A DNA stretch of 64,000 nt from Peronospora farinosa (taxonomy: Eukaryota; Oomycota; Peronosporomycetes; Peronosporales; Peronosporaceae), in assembly GCA_947646735.1 (NCBI GenBank), contig CANTFK010000909.1, positions 1 to 64,000 of the forward strand, in the 5' to 3' direction. Shown here one piece after another: positions 20,059 through 30,339 of this stretch. Position 1 is the first letter of the stretch; each line of letters begins with the position of its first letter. Position numbers and translations under genes: made by a program. The notes below the pieces were generated by a model, which saw only the letters and a list, made by a program, of their open reading frames with translations, ran no database searches and had not been told where the DNA came from.

Positions 20059-20492
20059 TCCTTGATATCGGAGGCCATTGAGCTCGTCACATGGTAGGCC
20101 TTCATGGCTGCCAATGTTGACGACTCACCTTGTGCTTTCGAACGAGACACACTATCCTGGTGTCTTGCCTCGAAGTCTGGTCTGCGCGATAACGCGTCAG
20201 CCAAGACATTCGACTTACCCGGCTTATATTCAACTTTGAAATTAAATTCAGAGAAGAGTGGTAGCCATCTTGCCATTCTCGGCGAGAGGTGTGGTGAATT
20301 TATAGCGGTACGCAGTGATGCGTGATCCGTATAAACCACAAAAGGTTCGGTGCCCAAGAGGTGCACCCGAAACTTCACAAGGGCATACTTAATTGAAAAT
20401 AGCTCCTTGTCATGCACAGGGTAGTTCAGCTCTGCAGCTTTCAAAAGCCGAGACTGATAAGAAATGACACGGTCAACGACGTTGTCATCCTT
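19974..20492 (-). pseudogene. pol: D1 RNase H, C-terminal part
   Basis: The minus frame 19974-20444 encodes NYPVHDKELFSIKYALVKF, YTDHASLRTAINSP and NVLADALSRRPD, the Glu and two Asp motifs of Ty3/Gypsy RNase H, followed by the connector to integrase. It is cut off from the N-terminal RNase H motif by a TAG at 20490-20492, shared with D3 but not with D5. The downstream integrase frame is shifted by one, as in D5. Confidence 0.8.
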
Positions 20493-21561
20493 CTACATGA
20501 GCGCGCTGCCGATTGCAAAATTGCTTGCATCGCAGACGACGCTAAAGGGCTTATCCGCGTCTGGCAATGCCAAGACCGGTGCCTCTACAAGAGACTGCTT
20601 CACTGAAATGAACGCATCTTCTGGTTCTTTTGACCAAGTCCATTCTGTATCCTTTTTCAAAAGTTCAGACAATGGCTTAGTCTGCTCCGCATAATTCTTT
20701 CTGTACTTATGCAAGTAATTAGCGAGCCCAAGGAATTGGCGCAGATCCTTCACATGTCGTGGGACTGGCCATTCCTTTACAGCCTTTACCTTTTCTGGGT
20801 CTGCTCGTACACCATGTGCACCTACGATGCAGCCCAGTACCGGTATCTCGGGGACCCCTATTACGCACTTTTGCAAGTTCACGTATAATTGGGCGTCACC
20901 CAGAGTCTGCAACACAGCGTCTAAATGGCGCTTGTGCGACTCTATCGCGCTCAGACCGTCCTCCGCCCTACTATTCACGAATACATCGTCAAAGTAATGG
21001 GGCGCGTAGGCACGGTGCTGACGCATCACGTGAGCCACCACTTGGTTGAATGTTGCCGGAGCATTTTTCAACCCTTGTGGCATCACAAGCCACTCCCACA
21101 GCATACCGCTTGGGGTGATTACTGCCGTTTGGCTACATTAGTATCTCTCATGAGAACCTGATAGTAGCCATCCTTCAGATCCAACGCGGAAAAGATAGTT
21201 GACTTTCCCATGGAATTCAACAAAACATCTTTCCGCGGGATCGGCGATGGAGCCGGGATGGTGGCCGTGTTCAGCTTATTATAAGCATGAACCACGCGCC
21301 ATCCACCCTTGGCTTTACGCACACAGAAGGTCGGGCTGCAGTGAGGCGACTTGCTCTCACGTACATGTCCCGCCTTGGCTCGCTTGTCGAAGAACTCATC
21401 GATGTAATCGACTTGTTCCTTCGGCAACGGCCATTGCCTGGTCACACAATACTTGGTGCCAGTCTCCAGGTCAATTTCGTGCCTGATGCCCCTATCGGCC
21501 GGTAGGCGGCTCGGCACTTCTGCTGAAAACACATCACGGTGTTTCCACAGAACATCATAGA
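20493..21561 (-). pseudogene. pol: D1 reverse transcriptase and start of RNase H
   Basis: Minus frame 21119-21561 encodes RT motifs YCVTRQWPLPKEQVDYIDEFF, CVRKAKGGWRVVHAYNKLNT and FSALDLKDGYYQVLM. After a one-base loss near 21110, frame 20493-21104 continues with MLWEWLVMPQGLKNAP, the YFDD catalytic box (YFDDVFVNSRAEDG), FLGLANYLHKY and the RNase H start VVCDASNFAIGSALM. The 5' end is truncated at 21561 by the LINE; the rest of pol continues at 29100. The deletion near 21110 is specific to D1. Confidence 0.85.
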
Positions 21562-21786
21562 GAGTTTCGAATTTGCCTCGTCGTGCACAAGTGTCAAACA
21601 CACTGCATAGGACCTTTTTCGCTGCTACCCTGCCCCCTCGACCCGCACCTCCAGCCGGTCGTCCCTCTCCCGCTTTTCCAGCCTCGCTTCTACGACATCT
21701 GTCGCGCTTCTCCAGTTTCGTCTTTACGTAACCTCGTCGCGCCTTTCCCCTGTCGTCCGCTCTTCGCTGTCCAAGCCTTTCACGCC

Positions 21787-23991
21787 ATGTCTTCGCGGTC
21801 ATCTCGCCCGCCAGCTGTCGTTACCAATGAAACAGTTGTTTCATCGCCGGCTCCTGATTCCGGTCATCAGCCCCCTTCTGTCGCGCCTACACCACGTGCA
21901 GGCGTCCGCAACCCGCCACCTGCCGCACCATCTGGTCGCAGTGACGGACCTACCACTCCATCTGCTACGCTGCCTGGTCGTGGGACCGGGCGTGAGGCGC
22001 CTACCTCTACGCCACATGGTCGTGGAGCCGGACGTGTCGCGTCCTCTGCCGCTCCATCTGGTCGTGGAGCCGGACGTGTCGCGTCCTCTGCCGCACCATC
22101 TGGTCGTGGCGCTGGTCAACTTCCGGTCTCTGCCGCGCCACCCGGGCGAGGTATAGGGCGCCGCGCCCCTGATTCCGTGCCCCGGGCCCAGCGTGTCGGC
22201 CGCTACGTACCGTCGGACTCCCTCTTCCAGGCACTGGAAGAGGCGGCCGCCAACAATGCGCCGGCCGCCGAATTTCGAGCGATCGCCTTGCGCGACGTCC
22301 AACGCTCTCGCGTCGCGGTCTCCGAAAAGTTCAAACTTTTCATCCCGTGTGGCGCCGTCGCCGCGTCCCTTCAACTGGATGAAGTCATGCTCTCTATTCA
22401 CATGGAGGACCAGTCGGCTCTATGGAAGGACTCGCTTCCAACGCTGTGCGACTTCATCCGCATCCCGTCCAAGGGCATCCGATTTACGTGCACGTCGCGC
22501 GATGTGGCCGTCAAGCTGGGAGGCTCGTCGGTGCGCATCTTCGGTGCCCAGCACATTATCAAGAAGTTTAGTCTGTACGAGCGTCTGTACACGCTGAACC
22601 TCACCCGAATCCCCTCCGACCTGGATGACGCCCTCATCTTTGACTTCTTCGCGACTCGGGGTCTTCATGTCCTCGTCACCGCCACGCACCAGGTCGGAGG
22701 CATGACTTCTCGGGACCGCACGGTCTGGTGCACAACCGAGGAGTGCCCGTCGGCGCTCTTTCTTCCTGATGGGTCCGCTCTTCGCGAGATCTACTTCGAC
22801 GGCTTCGCCGACCCCGTGTTTGTCCAGCACAAACAGCGGTCGCTCAACACGAAGCCACCTTCTCTTATCAAGCGCGACCTAGACCGCATGGCAACCGCGG
22901 AGGCGCAACGGGCTGCGTCTCGGGCCGCGGCGGTGGTGGCCTCAGGCCCCCGTGTTGCCAGTACGGCTTCAACCGCCTCCTCTTCACCGCAGTCTATCGG
23001 TGCGTCTCCGGCCTCTGTAGCGGTAGACCCTGACGACGTGCGCCTTGATATCGTCAAGCCTGAAGCCTCGGCATCCCTTCTCGACTGGACGGTTGTCACG
23101 CGCCCTATCGTTTGCAGCCAACCGGAGTCCCGCCCTCCGGCTACAGCAATTACTTGTGGTGCATCCCTTCTTAAGGACGAGAGGATGGTCTTTGGCATTC
23201 CTGCACCCCCCACCGACTTTGAATTGGCGTTCGCGGAAGACTGCCAAGACGTCGATGTGGATGTCTTCCTCGACGGCGATGCTACGATTGCTCCGGTCAC
23301 ACCGTCATGTGAAGTCGGACAACTCATCGCGTCGCACTCACTACTCACCGTCAGCCGCACCAAAATGAAGAGGTCTCGCTTCAAAGGCCTCGCCAGCGGC
23401 GCACAGACTGACTTCCTTTCCGTGGGGGACCCGGAGGGACGCCTGGCCTCTATCACAGCCCAGCCTTTAATAATCGCACCAGTGCTCCATGACCTCACTC
23501 CTGAATCCACCCGGGTGGTCGTTGAGCATGCTGTCCTCCGGGCCTACAGTGGGTTCCCCGCGGTCACCCACACTACGTCACGCCAGCTTGCACCTCGCAT
23601 CCGCGTCGATTTTCCGGATGGCAGCCCTGCCGCAGACGAGATTTTGGCACACGTCTACCCCAGCACTCCACAACGGGAGATGGCCCAAGCGTACGCATCT
23701 GTCGATCTCTTCTTTCGCACGCATGCATCCCGCATCTACAATGATCCTTTTAAGGTCGGAACGATTGCAGGCTTAAAAGCACCCGATTGCCTCCCCTATT
23801 CCGACTTTATTTTGTGGTCGGACACAGTCCTTCACGCGCTCTGTCACAGTGACTTTACTGAAGGGCTCGAGGGGACTCTCCCATTCCACGTGGAGGCATC
23901 TCTCGCTCTCATTCGCTCTACGTCTGACGACGACATGGCCTCCGACTCGGAATCCTCGGAAACCTCATCAGATGGTATGCAGGCTCTCTAA
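21787..23991 (+). CDS. LINE ORF1 protein (putative RNA-binding)
   Basis: This is a 734-residue frame from ATG 21787; the frame is open further upstream to 21583 but lacks an ATG. Residues about 40-130 are Pro/Ser/Arg-rich with a repeated block APSGRGAGRVASSA (three near copies, 22000-22130), an RG-type low-complexity segment common in RNA-binding proteins. No zinc knuckle is visible. The middle contains an ordered region (ISEKFKLFIPCGAV to about residue 380) and the end is acidic (DDDMASDSESSETSSDG). ORF1 proteins coat LINE RNA. It stops 10 bases before the ORF2 ATG, suggesting reinitiation or a shared transcript. Confidence 0.75.
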   Translation: MSSRSSRPPAVVTNETVVSSPAPDSGHQPPSVAPTPRAGVRNPPPAAPSGRSDGPTTPSATLPGRGTGREAPTSTPHGRGAGRVASSAAPSGRGAGRVASSAAPSGRGAGQLPVSAAPPGRGIGRRAPDSVPRAQRVGRYVPSDSLFQALEEAAANNAPAAEFRAIALRDVQRSRVAVSEKFKLFIPCGAVAASLQLDEVMLSIHMEDQSALWKDSLPTLCDFIRIPSKGIRFTCTSRDVAVKLGGSSVRIFGAQHIIKKFSLYERLYTLNLTRIPSDLDDALIFDFFATRGLHVLVTATHQVGGMTSRDRTVWCTTEECPSALFLPDGSALREIYFDGFADPVFVQHKQRSLNTKPPSLIKRDLDRMATAEAQRAASRAAAVVASGPRVASTASTASSSPQSIGASPASVAVDPDDVRLDIVKPEASASLLDWTVVTRPIVCSQPESRPPATAITCGASLLKDERMVFGIPAPPTDFELAFAEDCQDVDVDVFLDGDATIAPVTPSCEVGQLIASHSLLTVSRTKMKRSRFKGLASGAQTDFLSVGDPEGRLASITAQPLIIAPVLHDLTPESTRVVVEHAVLRAYSGFPAVTHTTSRQLAPRIRVDFPDGSPAADEILAHVYPSTPQREMAQAYASVDLFFRTHASRIYNDPFKVGTIAGLKAPDCLPYSDFILWSDTVLHALCHSDFTEGLEGTLPFHVEASLALIRSTSDDDMASDSESSETSSDGMQAL

Positions 23992-24001
23992 TTCGCCGTG
24001 G

Positions 24002-27000
24002 ATGATCACAGGAGCGTCCGTTAACATTAACGGCCTCAACGCTCCGACTACCCATCTATTCAATCAGCTTTTTTCTTCATACGGCATGGTCGGGTTCCAA
24101 GAGACCAAGTTTAGCTCCTGGGACCACGTCAAACGTGCCAATTATTTTATCGCTTCTATCGACTCGAGGGCGGTCTATTTCTGGTCTCACGGGGCGGACT
24201 CCGACTACTCCGGGTCTCGTGGCCACGATGGCGTGGGTATCGTCTTCCGGGGCGATCACCCCTTCGACTCGCTGAAGGACGTCTCCAGCTCATTTGCCGA
24301 TGCAGCTGAGCTGTCGCATCGATACCTTGTCATTGAAGCTACTATTGGCGCGACGACCATTTTTTTTCACGTCATTTACGCTCCCGTGTCCGGCGATATG
24401 AGACGGACTTTTTTTGACATCCTGCCACACTCCTTCCCCGACGGGTGCCATCACTTGGCGCTCGGTGACTTCAACGTACCGATCGACCCATCACTTGACG
24501 AGCGGGTGGCCTCCCGTACATCACCTGGAGTTGCCGAGCTGCTCAATTGGCAATTGCGCCTGGGGGTCGTCGATGCGTGGCGTACCTTTCACCCTCTCCT
24601 TCGGGAATTCACCGGTCCCGGCCGGCGGAACCGTATCGACTATGGTTTCGCATCGTCGGAGCTTCTCGAGGATTACGTGGTTTGCTTCGATCATGTCAAG
24701 GACAAGATCTGGCACCACGCCGACCACCTACCACTGTCTTTTACGCTTCAATCTCCACTCTATCCTCAGCGGACGCAGCTGCCGTGGAAATGTCCATCGT
24801 GGTTGCTTAAACATTCCGCCGTCTCTGCTGTCTTAGGGCACTCCCTCGACGCCTTGCGGGCTCGCATCCGAACCGGTATCGCCGACAACCCGGGAGCATT
24901 GTATGACGAACACAAAAGGGCGGACGGAATTTACCTCCGCCAAATGTTTCACGTACTGAAGAATTCTGACGCCGTCGTGGAACGGTACCTCACGCAGGAC
25001 TTGCACGAGGCTACGTGTGCCCACGCCACCGAGAACTCGGAACCTTCAGCGACTAGTCTCCTCGCTGCGCGGGATGCGCTGGCGACGCACAAAGCCTTCA
25101 TCCAGTCTCGGTGCGAGGCTGCTAAATTCGACAAGGATGTCAGCACTGGCGAGTCCGGGTCCTCGTATTTCTTTCGTTCTCCGAGTTCGGTCAATCTTCG
25201 GGTCTCCATACCGAGCGCTACACGTCCGGACGGGTCTTCGACGACAGACCCTGACGAGATGGCTGAGGTTCACCGGAAATACTGGGGTTCTCTCTATCGC
25301 AGCCCCTCTCACGACTTCATCTCTTCGACATCCGTGTCGCCATTCCAACCTCTGGAGCTTCTACGCCTTCTCAGGCACACCACTTCATGCATCTCGTCTG
25401 CCGACCAAGTGCATCTCGATGCGCCTATGACGGCAAACGACTTTTATTGGGCCATCACGACTTCAGGACGCGGCAGGTCAAGTGGTTTGGATGGCTTGCC
25501 GATCGAGTATTTTCAGCTGTCGCCCCATAAGTGGGCCCAAGTTCTCGAAGGAGTGTATGCGAGCCAGCTCCGTCTTGGTCGTATGACCAAATTTCAGCGG
25601 CGCGCCTCCATCACACTTCTTCACAAATCCGGGGACCGCGGGGACCCGAGTAACTACCGCCCGATCACACTTCTAAACCATGACGCCAAGCTTGGGCCCA
25701 AGATTATGGCTCATCGACTTCGGAACGTCCTGCCCCACGTCCTCCACGGGGACCAATCCGGTTTTGTCTCCGGCCGTTCAATCCGACATTCGCTTGCTCG
25801 GTTTCAGGATCTTCAACAATTTTGTTCTTCGTCTGGTCGCACTCAGGCAGGCGCTGTCCTCCTGGACTTCGCCAAGGCGTTTGACAGCGTCCTCTGGCCG
25901 GCTTTGCGCCTCGTGCTTGAGCACATGGGGTTCGGCCCTCACTTTCTTCATTGCGTCAAGACGTTCTATACCGGCACACTTGTTGCTGTTCTGGTTAATG
26001 GACGAGCTAGTCGCTACTTTGAGCTCGGATGCGGGGTCCGTCAAGGTGACCCCCTCTCTCCTGCTCTTTTTGTTTTATTTCTGGAGCCCATGCTCAACTA
26101 TCTCCGGGTGACTACCGGTTCTCTCGGGATACGTGTGCCCACAGATGCAACTCGACACCACTTGCTCGCCTTCGCCGACGATTGCACAGGCTTCCTCGAC
26201 GACTTGGCAGAGACACCACTTTTCTTGCGGACCGTCCGTGGCTACGCTGACGCCGCCGGTCTTAAACTTAACGTTTCAAAAACGAAATTGCTCCCGTTCA
26301 CAGCTTGTGCTCCGGAGCTCCGAAGCTCACTCGTTGAGCTCGGCTTCACCGTCGTGGCAGACAATGCATCTACGAAGCTACTTGGGATTGACCAAAGCCC
26401 GTGTCTCCCGGTATGTCGACGCTATGACCGCATTCTGCCTCTCCTGGTTTCGAGGTGCCTTTTGTGGCGTTACCGCGCCCGAACACTACGTGGTCGTGCG
26501 GTTATCCTCCGGACTATAATACTCCCATTGCTTTGGTATACAGCGGCAGTCACTCCGATGCCACCCGCGGTAGCCGCACAAGTGACTCTACTCTGCAAAG
26601 CTTTCCTGTTCAAGCGCGTTATTGGATCTCCATCTTCGATCCGGGGGCCTCTGGCTGAGGAATGGCTGTATTGGCCGACCTCTCGAGGGGGTCTCGGCCT
26701 TCCCAACGTCGCTATTTTTGCTCAGACTCTTCTACTATGTTCTTTGCGGGATGCAGTTTCTTCGGCGGGTTCTCCTTGCATCATCTCGCGCTGGAGCTCT
26801 CCTGCAATAGCTCTGTTCTCTATGCCTCTCGGTCCGTCCGGCTCCGGTTTCGACATTCTCTACTGCGCTGTTCCGAAATCAGTCGCTCCAACGCCTCAGT
26901 GGGCTCTACTAGGGCGCTTCTGGTACGCTGCCTTACAGACATGGCAACGTCTTCGGGACTCGTCGCACCACACGTCGGCACTCTCCCAATTTTTGCTCGA

Positions 27001-27352
27001 CGCCCCACTTTGGAGGAATGTCTACTTCAAGGTCGGCACTCTCGGTCGCTTACTTGAAGACTCTTCTACCTTGGTTACCCATTTCAGGAATCTGGGCTAT
27101 GTGCGCCTACGTGATTTCCTCCTTCGTCATGGTCGGCTGCCTGACAAGGCACTTTGCCTCTCCATTTTGGCAGGGGTAGCCTTTGGAAGCCCCCCGACTG
27201 CGCTCGCTCGCTGTCTCGCAATTTCTTTCCAAATTATCACTCTGGTGCCTCGCCTCGGTTGCTGCTTCATATGGGCCGGCCCTCCCTGCCCACCTGTGCA
27301 GCGCGCGTCATGGCTGGTCCTTTCAAGGAGTCCTCTTTGGTCACCTCCCTAA
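24002..27352 (+). CDS. LINE ORF2: APE endonuclease and reverse transcriptase
   Basis: From ATG 24002, just after the ORF1 stop, 1116 residues are open. Residues 1-250 form an AP-type endonuclease: SVNINGLNA, GFQETKF, ALGDFNVPID, RNRIDYGFAS and HADHLPLSF carry the metal-binding and catalytic positions. RT spans about residues 500-790: NYRPITLLN, DQSGFVSGRSI, LLDFAKAFDSV, GVRQGDPLSPALFVL, and the catalytic LLAFADDCTGF. The endonuclease nicks target DNA and RT primes on the nick. The frame stops at 27350-27352 while the natural C-terminus continues in another frame (27183-27983), so a frameshift near 27200-27350 truncates ORF2. The open frame upstream to 23849 overlaps ORF1 and is probably not used. 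Confidence 0.85.
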   Translation: MITGASVNINGLNAPTTHLFNQLFSSYGMVGFQETKFSSWDHVKRANYFIASIDSRAVYFWSHGADSDYSGSRGHDGVGIVFRGDHPFDSLKDVSSSFADAAELSHRYLVIEATIGATTIFFHVIYAPVSGDMRRTFFDILPHSFPDGCHHLALGDFNVPIDPSLDERVASRTSPGVAELLNWQLRLGVVDAWRTFHPLLREFTGPGRRNRIDYGFASSELLEDYVVCFDHVKDKIWHHADHLPLSFTLQSPLYPQRTQLPWKCPSWLLKHSAVSAVLGHSLDALRARIRTGIADNPGALYDEHKRADGIYLRQMFHVLKNSDAVVERYLTQDLHEATCAHATENSEPSATSLLAARDALATHKAFIQSRCEAAKFDKDVSTGESGSSYFFRSPSSVNLRVSIPSATRPDGSSTTDPDEMAEVHRKYWGSLYRSPSHDFISSTSVSPFQPLELLRLLRHTTSCISSADQVHLDAPMTANDFYWAITTSGRGRSSGLDGLPIEYFQLSPHKWAQVLEGVYASQLRLGRMTKFQRRASITLLHKSGDRGDPSNYRPITLLNHDAKLGPKIMAHRLRNVLPHVLHGDQSGFVSGRSIRHSLARFQDLQQFCSSSGRTQAGAVLLDFAKAFDSVLWPALRLVLEHMGFGPHFLHCVKTFYTGTLVAVLVNGRASRYFELGCGVRQGDPLSPALFVLFLEPMLNYLRVTTGSLGIRVPTDATRHHLLAFADDCTGFLDDLAETPLFLRTVRGYADAAGLKLNVSKTKLLPFTACAPELRSSLVELGFTVVADNASTKLLGIDQSPCLPVCRRYDRILPLLVSRCLLWRYRARTLRGRAVILRTIILPLLWYTAAVTPMPPAVAAQVTLLCKAFLFKRVIGSPSSIRGPLAEEWLYWPTSRGGLGLPNVAIFAQTLLLCSLRDAVSSAGSPCIISRWSSPAIALFSMPLGPSGSGFDILYCAVPKSVAPTPQWALLGRFWYAALQTWQRLRDSSHHTSALSQFLLDAPLWRNVYFKVGTLGRLLEDSSTLVTHFRNLGYVRLRDFLLRHGRLPDKALCLSILAGVAFGSPPTALARCLAISFQIITLVPRLGCCFIWAGPPCPPVQRASWLVLSRSPLWSPP

Positions 27353-27983
27353 TCGGCGATTGTACCGTATGCTCCACGTCTTGCCAGCTATTACACGATG
27401 GCCACACGTGGCTCATGATATCCCTGAGGCACCGAATTGGGCTGCTCTATGGAAGCTCGAACTTTCTCTGGACTGCTCTGTTCTTCCAGTTTTGAGCGAC
27501 CTCAAATTTCGATTACAACACAATGCTCTGGGAGTCCGCCGCAAACATGCGTATCACACCAGTGACGTACTGTGCCCTCATGGGTGTGCTTCGGTAGAGA
27601 GCACCCGCCATCTTTTTTGGGAGTGCAGGATTGCCCGGTCAGTGTGGCAAGCGTTATTAGCTCCGGTTGAGGCACTCGTGGAGGGCCCAATCTCTTGGCC
27701 CCAAATTCTCTATCTCCAGGATCTCCGATTCTCCGCAGAGAGTGTCCGTACTCACTCTCGTCATAATCTGCTGACGGTGTTCAACATCGTTCGATGCGCG
27801 GTCCTATACCCACTTTGGTTGCACAGGAACGACCGCATCTACCAGGAGGTGGCATCCTCATCAGCTGTCCCACGCAGTAAGGCGGCGGCTTACGTCCGCC
27901 TCACCTTGTCTCGTGTGGCTTCAGTGTCCTGGCAGAACACGAGGCTAGCCATCCTCTGTCGGTCCCTCTCCCGGTTAGTGTGA
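27183..27983 (+). pseudogene. LINE ORF2 C-terminal zinc-binding tail, frameshifted
   Basis: This frame carries DLKFRLQHNALGVRRKHAY, a cysteine-histidine cluster VLCPHGCASVESTRHLFWEC (CX3CX7HX4C) and SVWQALLAP, the zinc-binding domain found at the end of many LINE RT proteins. It ends RSLSRLV and a TGA at 27981-27983. It is in a different frame from ORF2, so one indel between 27183 and 27352 has split them; the true junction cannot be fixed by eye. No RNase H domain is seen. Confidence 0.7.
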
Positions 27984-28080
27984 GGGATGCTCCAGGGTTT
28001 CAGTCGTTCTCTTTCGACTAGGCCTTTATCGCCGCCATTTTGGGCCTGGTATCGTTCCCTGAATTCCACTCCGGATTCCT

Positions 28081-28980
28081 TCTCTACCGCTTACAAAGCT
28101 CTGGACTATTTGACGTGCATACATGCTGTGTGGTACTAATCGCTTACTGGTTGACAGCCGGCTTTTGTTGGGCCATCGGTGTGTCGTCATATTTGGTCGG
28201 TCACACGTTGACATCATTTCTATACCTATTTCTACTATGGGTATTTCAGGTATGCTTCCTTCATTACGGTTTCCGACGTTTTGGACTATTTGACGTGCCC
28301 ACATCCTGTTTGGTACTGCATGCTGGCTGGTTGACAGCCGGCTTTTGCTGGACCTTTGGTGTGTCGTCATATTTGGTCGGGCACACGTTGCCATCATTTT
28401 TATACCTATTCCTACTATGGGTATTTCAGGTATGCTTCCTTCATTACGGTTTCCGACGTTTTGGACTATTTGACGTGCACACATGCTGTTTGGTACTGCA
28501 TGCTGGCTGGTTGACAGCCGGCTTTTGCTGGACCTTTGGTGTGTCGTCATATTTGGTCGGGCACACGTTGCCATCATTTTTATACCTATTCCTACTATGG
28601 GTATTTCAGGTATGCTTCCTTCTCTCCGATTTACGACGTTCTGGACCATTCGGCGTGCCCACATCCTGTTTGGTACTGCATGCTGGCTGGTTGACAGCCG
28701 GCTTTTGCTGGACCTTTGGTGTGTCGTCCTTTTTGGTCAGGCACACGTTGCCATCATTTTTGTACCTATTTCTACTATGGGTATCTCGGGCATGTCCCCT
28801 TCTCTCCGATTTCCGACGTCCTGGACCATTCGACATGCCCACATCCTGTTCGGTACTGCATGCTGGCTGGTTGACAGCCGGCTTTTACTGGACCTTCGGT
28901 GTGTCGTCCTTTTTGGTCGGGCACACGTTGCCATCATTTTTGTACCTATTCCTACTATTGGTTTCTCGGGGACTTCCTAC
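28081..28980 (+). repeat. Five 180-bp tandem repeats in the LINE 3' region
   Basis: Five copies of an exact 180-bp period; GGTTGACAGCCGGCTTTT recurs at about 28150, 28330, 28510, 28690 and 28870. Copies two and three are almost identical and copies one, four and five have diverged more. Because 180 is divisible by three, a frame on each strand stays open (28040-28990 plus; 28026-28664 minus). The plus frame encodes a 60-residue hydrophobic repeat (FGVSSYLVGHTLPSFLYLFL). I regard it as a 3' UTR minisatellite with unproven coding meaning. Confidence 0.9.
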
Positions 28981-29099
28981 GCCTACGTAATTCTAGGCTA
29001 TTCTAGGTTCCTCTACTATCTTTCCTTCGGGTCCTCTGGACCCGGTTTTATCTTCTTCTAAACTAGTATAATGAACATTTTTTCACAGAACATCATAGA

Positions 29100-29979
29100 A
29101 CGGACTGTCCTTCAAGGCATCCCAGCCTTGAGCAGAGAACCGTTTCTTTTTGTCGGTCTCCAAGACGCTCTCGTCCAGTGTGGATGAAGAGCAACAGTCC
29201 ACCACGTTCTCTTCTGGAACTGGTGCGACTATCTCGTGGATCTTTCCTTCTTTTAGTTCGGACAGGAACAGATCCCACGTCATATCCGAGAGATTTACTA
29301 TCTCCTCGGAAGATGCCAATACAAGTTGGAGCACCTCAACTGAGGATGCCTCCGGCATTTTATCTTCGACGGCCTCGAACAACTCGTTCGTAGGTCCGTC
29401 CTCTTGGACCGAGACTGTTCCAGGGGTCACTCGTTTCGACGTGCCCTTGATCATCTTAATACGTCTGGTGCTCGTTCTTCGAGTCACCACGACCTTTGAC
29501 CTGGAAGAAGGTGTCGTTGCTGTATTAGACAACGCACTTCTTCCAACCGCACCAGGCTCTTGGCTTTGTGCCGGTTGTTGTGGCGCTTGACTTCCTGTCA
29601 GCCCACCATCAACTGCCACAGGCCCTCGGCTCTGTGCAGGACTATTGGACGCATGACTACCTGTCATCTCCCCATTCACTACACCAGTACTTTCGACCTG
29701 GGTAGGAATATGTGTCACCTGACTTTCCGCCAGTGCACTTCCAACTACTCCAGGCTTCACGAGCTGGGTAGTTCCTGGTGTCGATTGACATACCGTCATC
29801 GCACCCTCGACTGTGTTGGACACTGCATCAGCCACATAAACCTCTCGCAAGAGCACATCCTTGCCGGTGTCTTGCGTAGAGCTAGCGACTGTGCGTGTAC
29901 GCCAGTCTATCCATGGTTGGTGTTTAGCCAACCAAGGCATGCCTAGGATGAGGTCATACGGACTCTCCATACCTAGCAC
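29100..29979 (-). pseudogene. pol: D1 protease C-terminus and protease-RT linker
   Basis: The minus frame to 29979 starts LGMESPYDLILGMPWLAKHQPWIDW, the distal part of the protease region. It is followed by a long acidic linker rich in Ser, Thr and Val with EVLQLVLASSEEIVNL, DLFLSELKEGKIHEIV, and SAQGWDALKDSPFYDVL, where the LINE cuts it. It corresponds to 35862-36745 of D3. The frame differs by one from the protease frame just upstream, as in D3 and D5. Confidence 0.8.
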
Positions 29980-29992
29980 TGTGAACTTCTCT

Positions 29993-30289
29993 TTACAGAA
30001 AAGTCACTGAAGTTGAAGGCGAATTCAACTTGACTCCCTCCGATTTAACGAGCGAGCCGTTCGCTAAACGAACGATCGCCTCTTTTCGCTTGCCATCCTG
30101 GCAAAGCGACTCATAACTCGCCGGTCTCCTTTTTAGAGCAGCGAGTTTCACAAAGTTTTGTGATGCACCCGAATCCACGAGAAGAGTCATCACTTGGTCA
30201 TAGCCTCGTACTCGAGCGCTATAGACCAAAAGGGTTGAGGTCCGACCTTTCGGAACCTCAGGGACTATGCTACCCATTTGTTCTATCAC
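29993..30289 (-). CDS. D1 aspartic protease, N-terminal half
   Basis: This 98-residue frame has the retropepsin active site MTLLVDSGASQNFVKLAALK and the strand motif EAIVRLANGSLVKSEGV. It ends SVTFL with a TAA. The rest of the fold (LILGMPWL) is in another frame immediately downstream, the same arrangement as in D3 and D5. The upstream boundary with Gag is also a frame change. Pre-gag-pol processing would depend on this enzyme. Confidence 0.75.
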   Translation of the reverse strand: MIEQMGSIVPEVPKGRTSTLLVYSARVRGYDQVMTLLVDSGASQNFVKLAALKRRPASYESLCQDGKRKEAIVRLANGSLVKSEGVKLNSPSTSVTFL

Positions 30290-30339
30290 TCTGAACTTAG
30301 GGGTAGCTTCAGAGTCCGCGAAAGTAGGGCATCATGCCC

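Larger units (their letters stand above)
21562..29083 (+). mobile_element. LINE (non-LTR retrotransposon) with two ORFs, inserted in D1 pol
   Basis: A 7.5-kb insertion flanked by the 16-bp duplication CACAGAACATCATAGA (21546-21561 and 29084-29099), which is D1 pol sequence. It has ORF1 (RG-repeat protein), ORF2 (APE-type endonuclease plus RT, with a frameshifted zinc-binding tail), and a 3' region with five 180-bp repeats. The 3' end is a short T run (29078-29083) and not a poly(A) tail. It is visibly more GC-rich than the surrounding Gypsy elements. Clade not assigned. ORF1 and the endonuclease-RT part of ORF2 are intact, so the insertion looks young. Confidence 0.92.

Noticed and set aside
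21583..21786. N-terminal extension of LINE ORF1 from a GTG
   Set aside because: No ATG upstream of 21787. The segment is Pro/Leu/Arg-rich and probably the 5' UTR.
23849..24001. Extended N-terminus of LINE ORF2 overlapping ORF1
   Set aside because: The endonuclease begins just after the ATG at 24002. The upstream frame is the shadow of ORF1 coding sequence.
28026..28664. Minus-strand 212-codon ORF with internal repeats in the LINE 3' region
   Set aside because: It is the reverse reading of the 180-bp array. Openness follows from the repeat length, and no start context or domain supports it.
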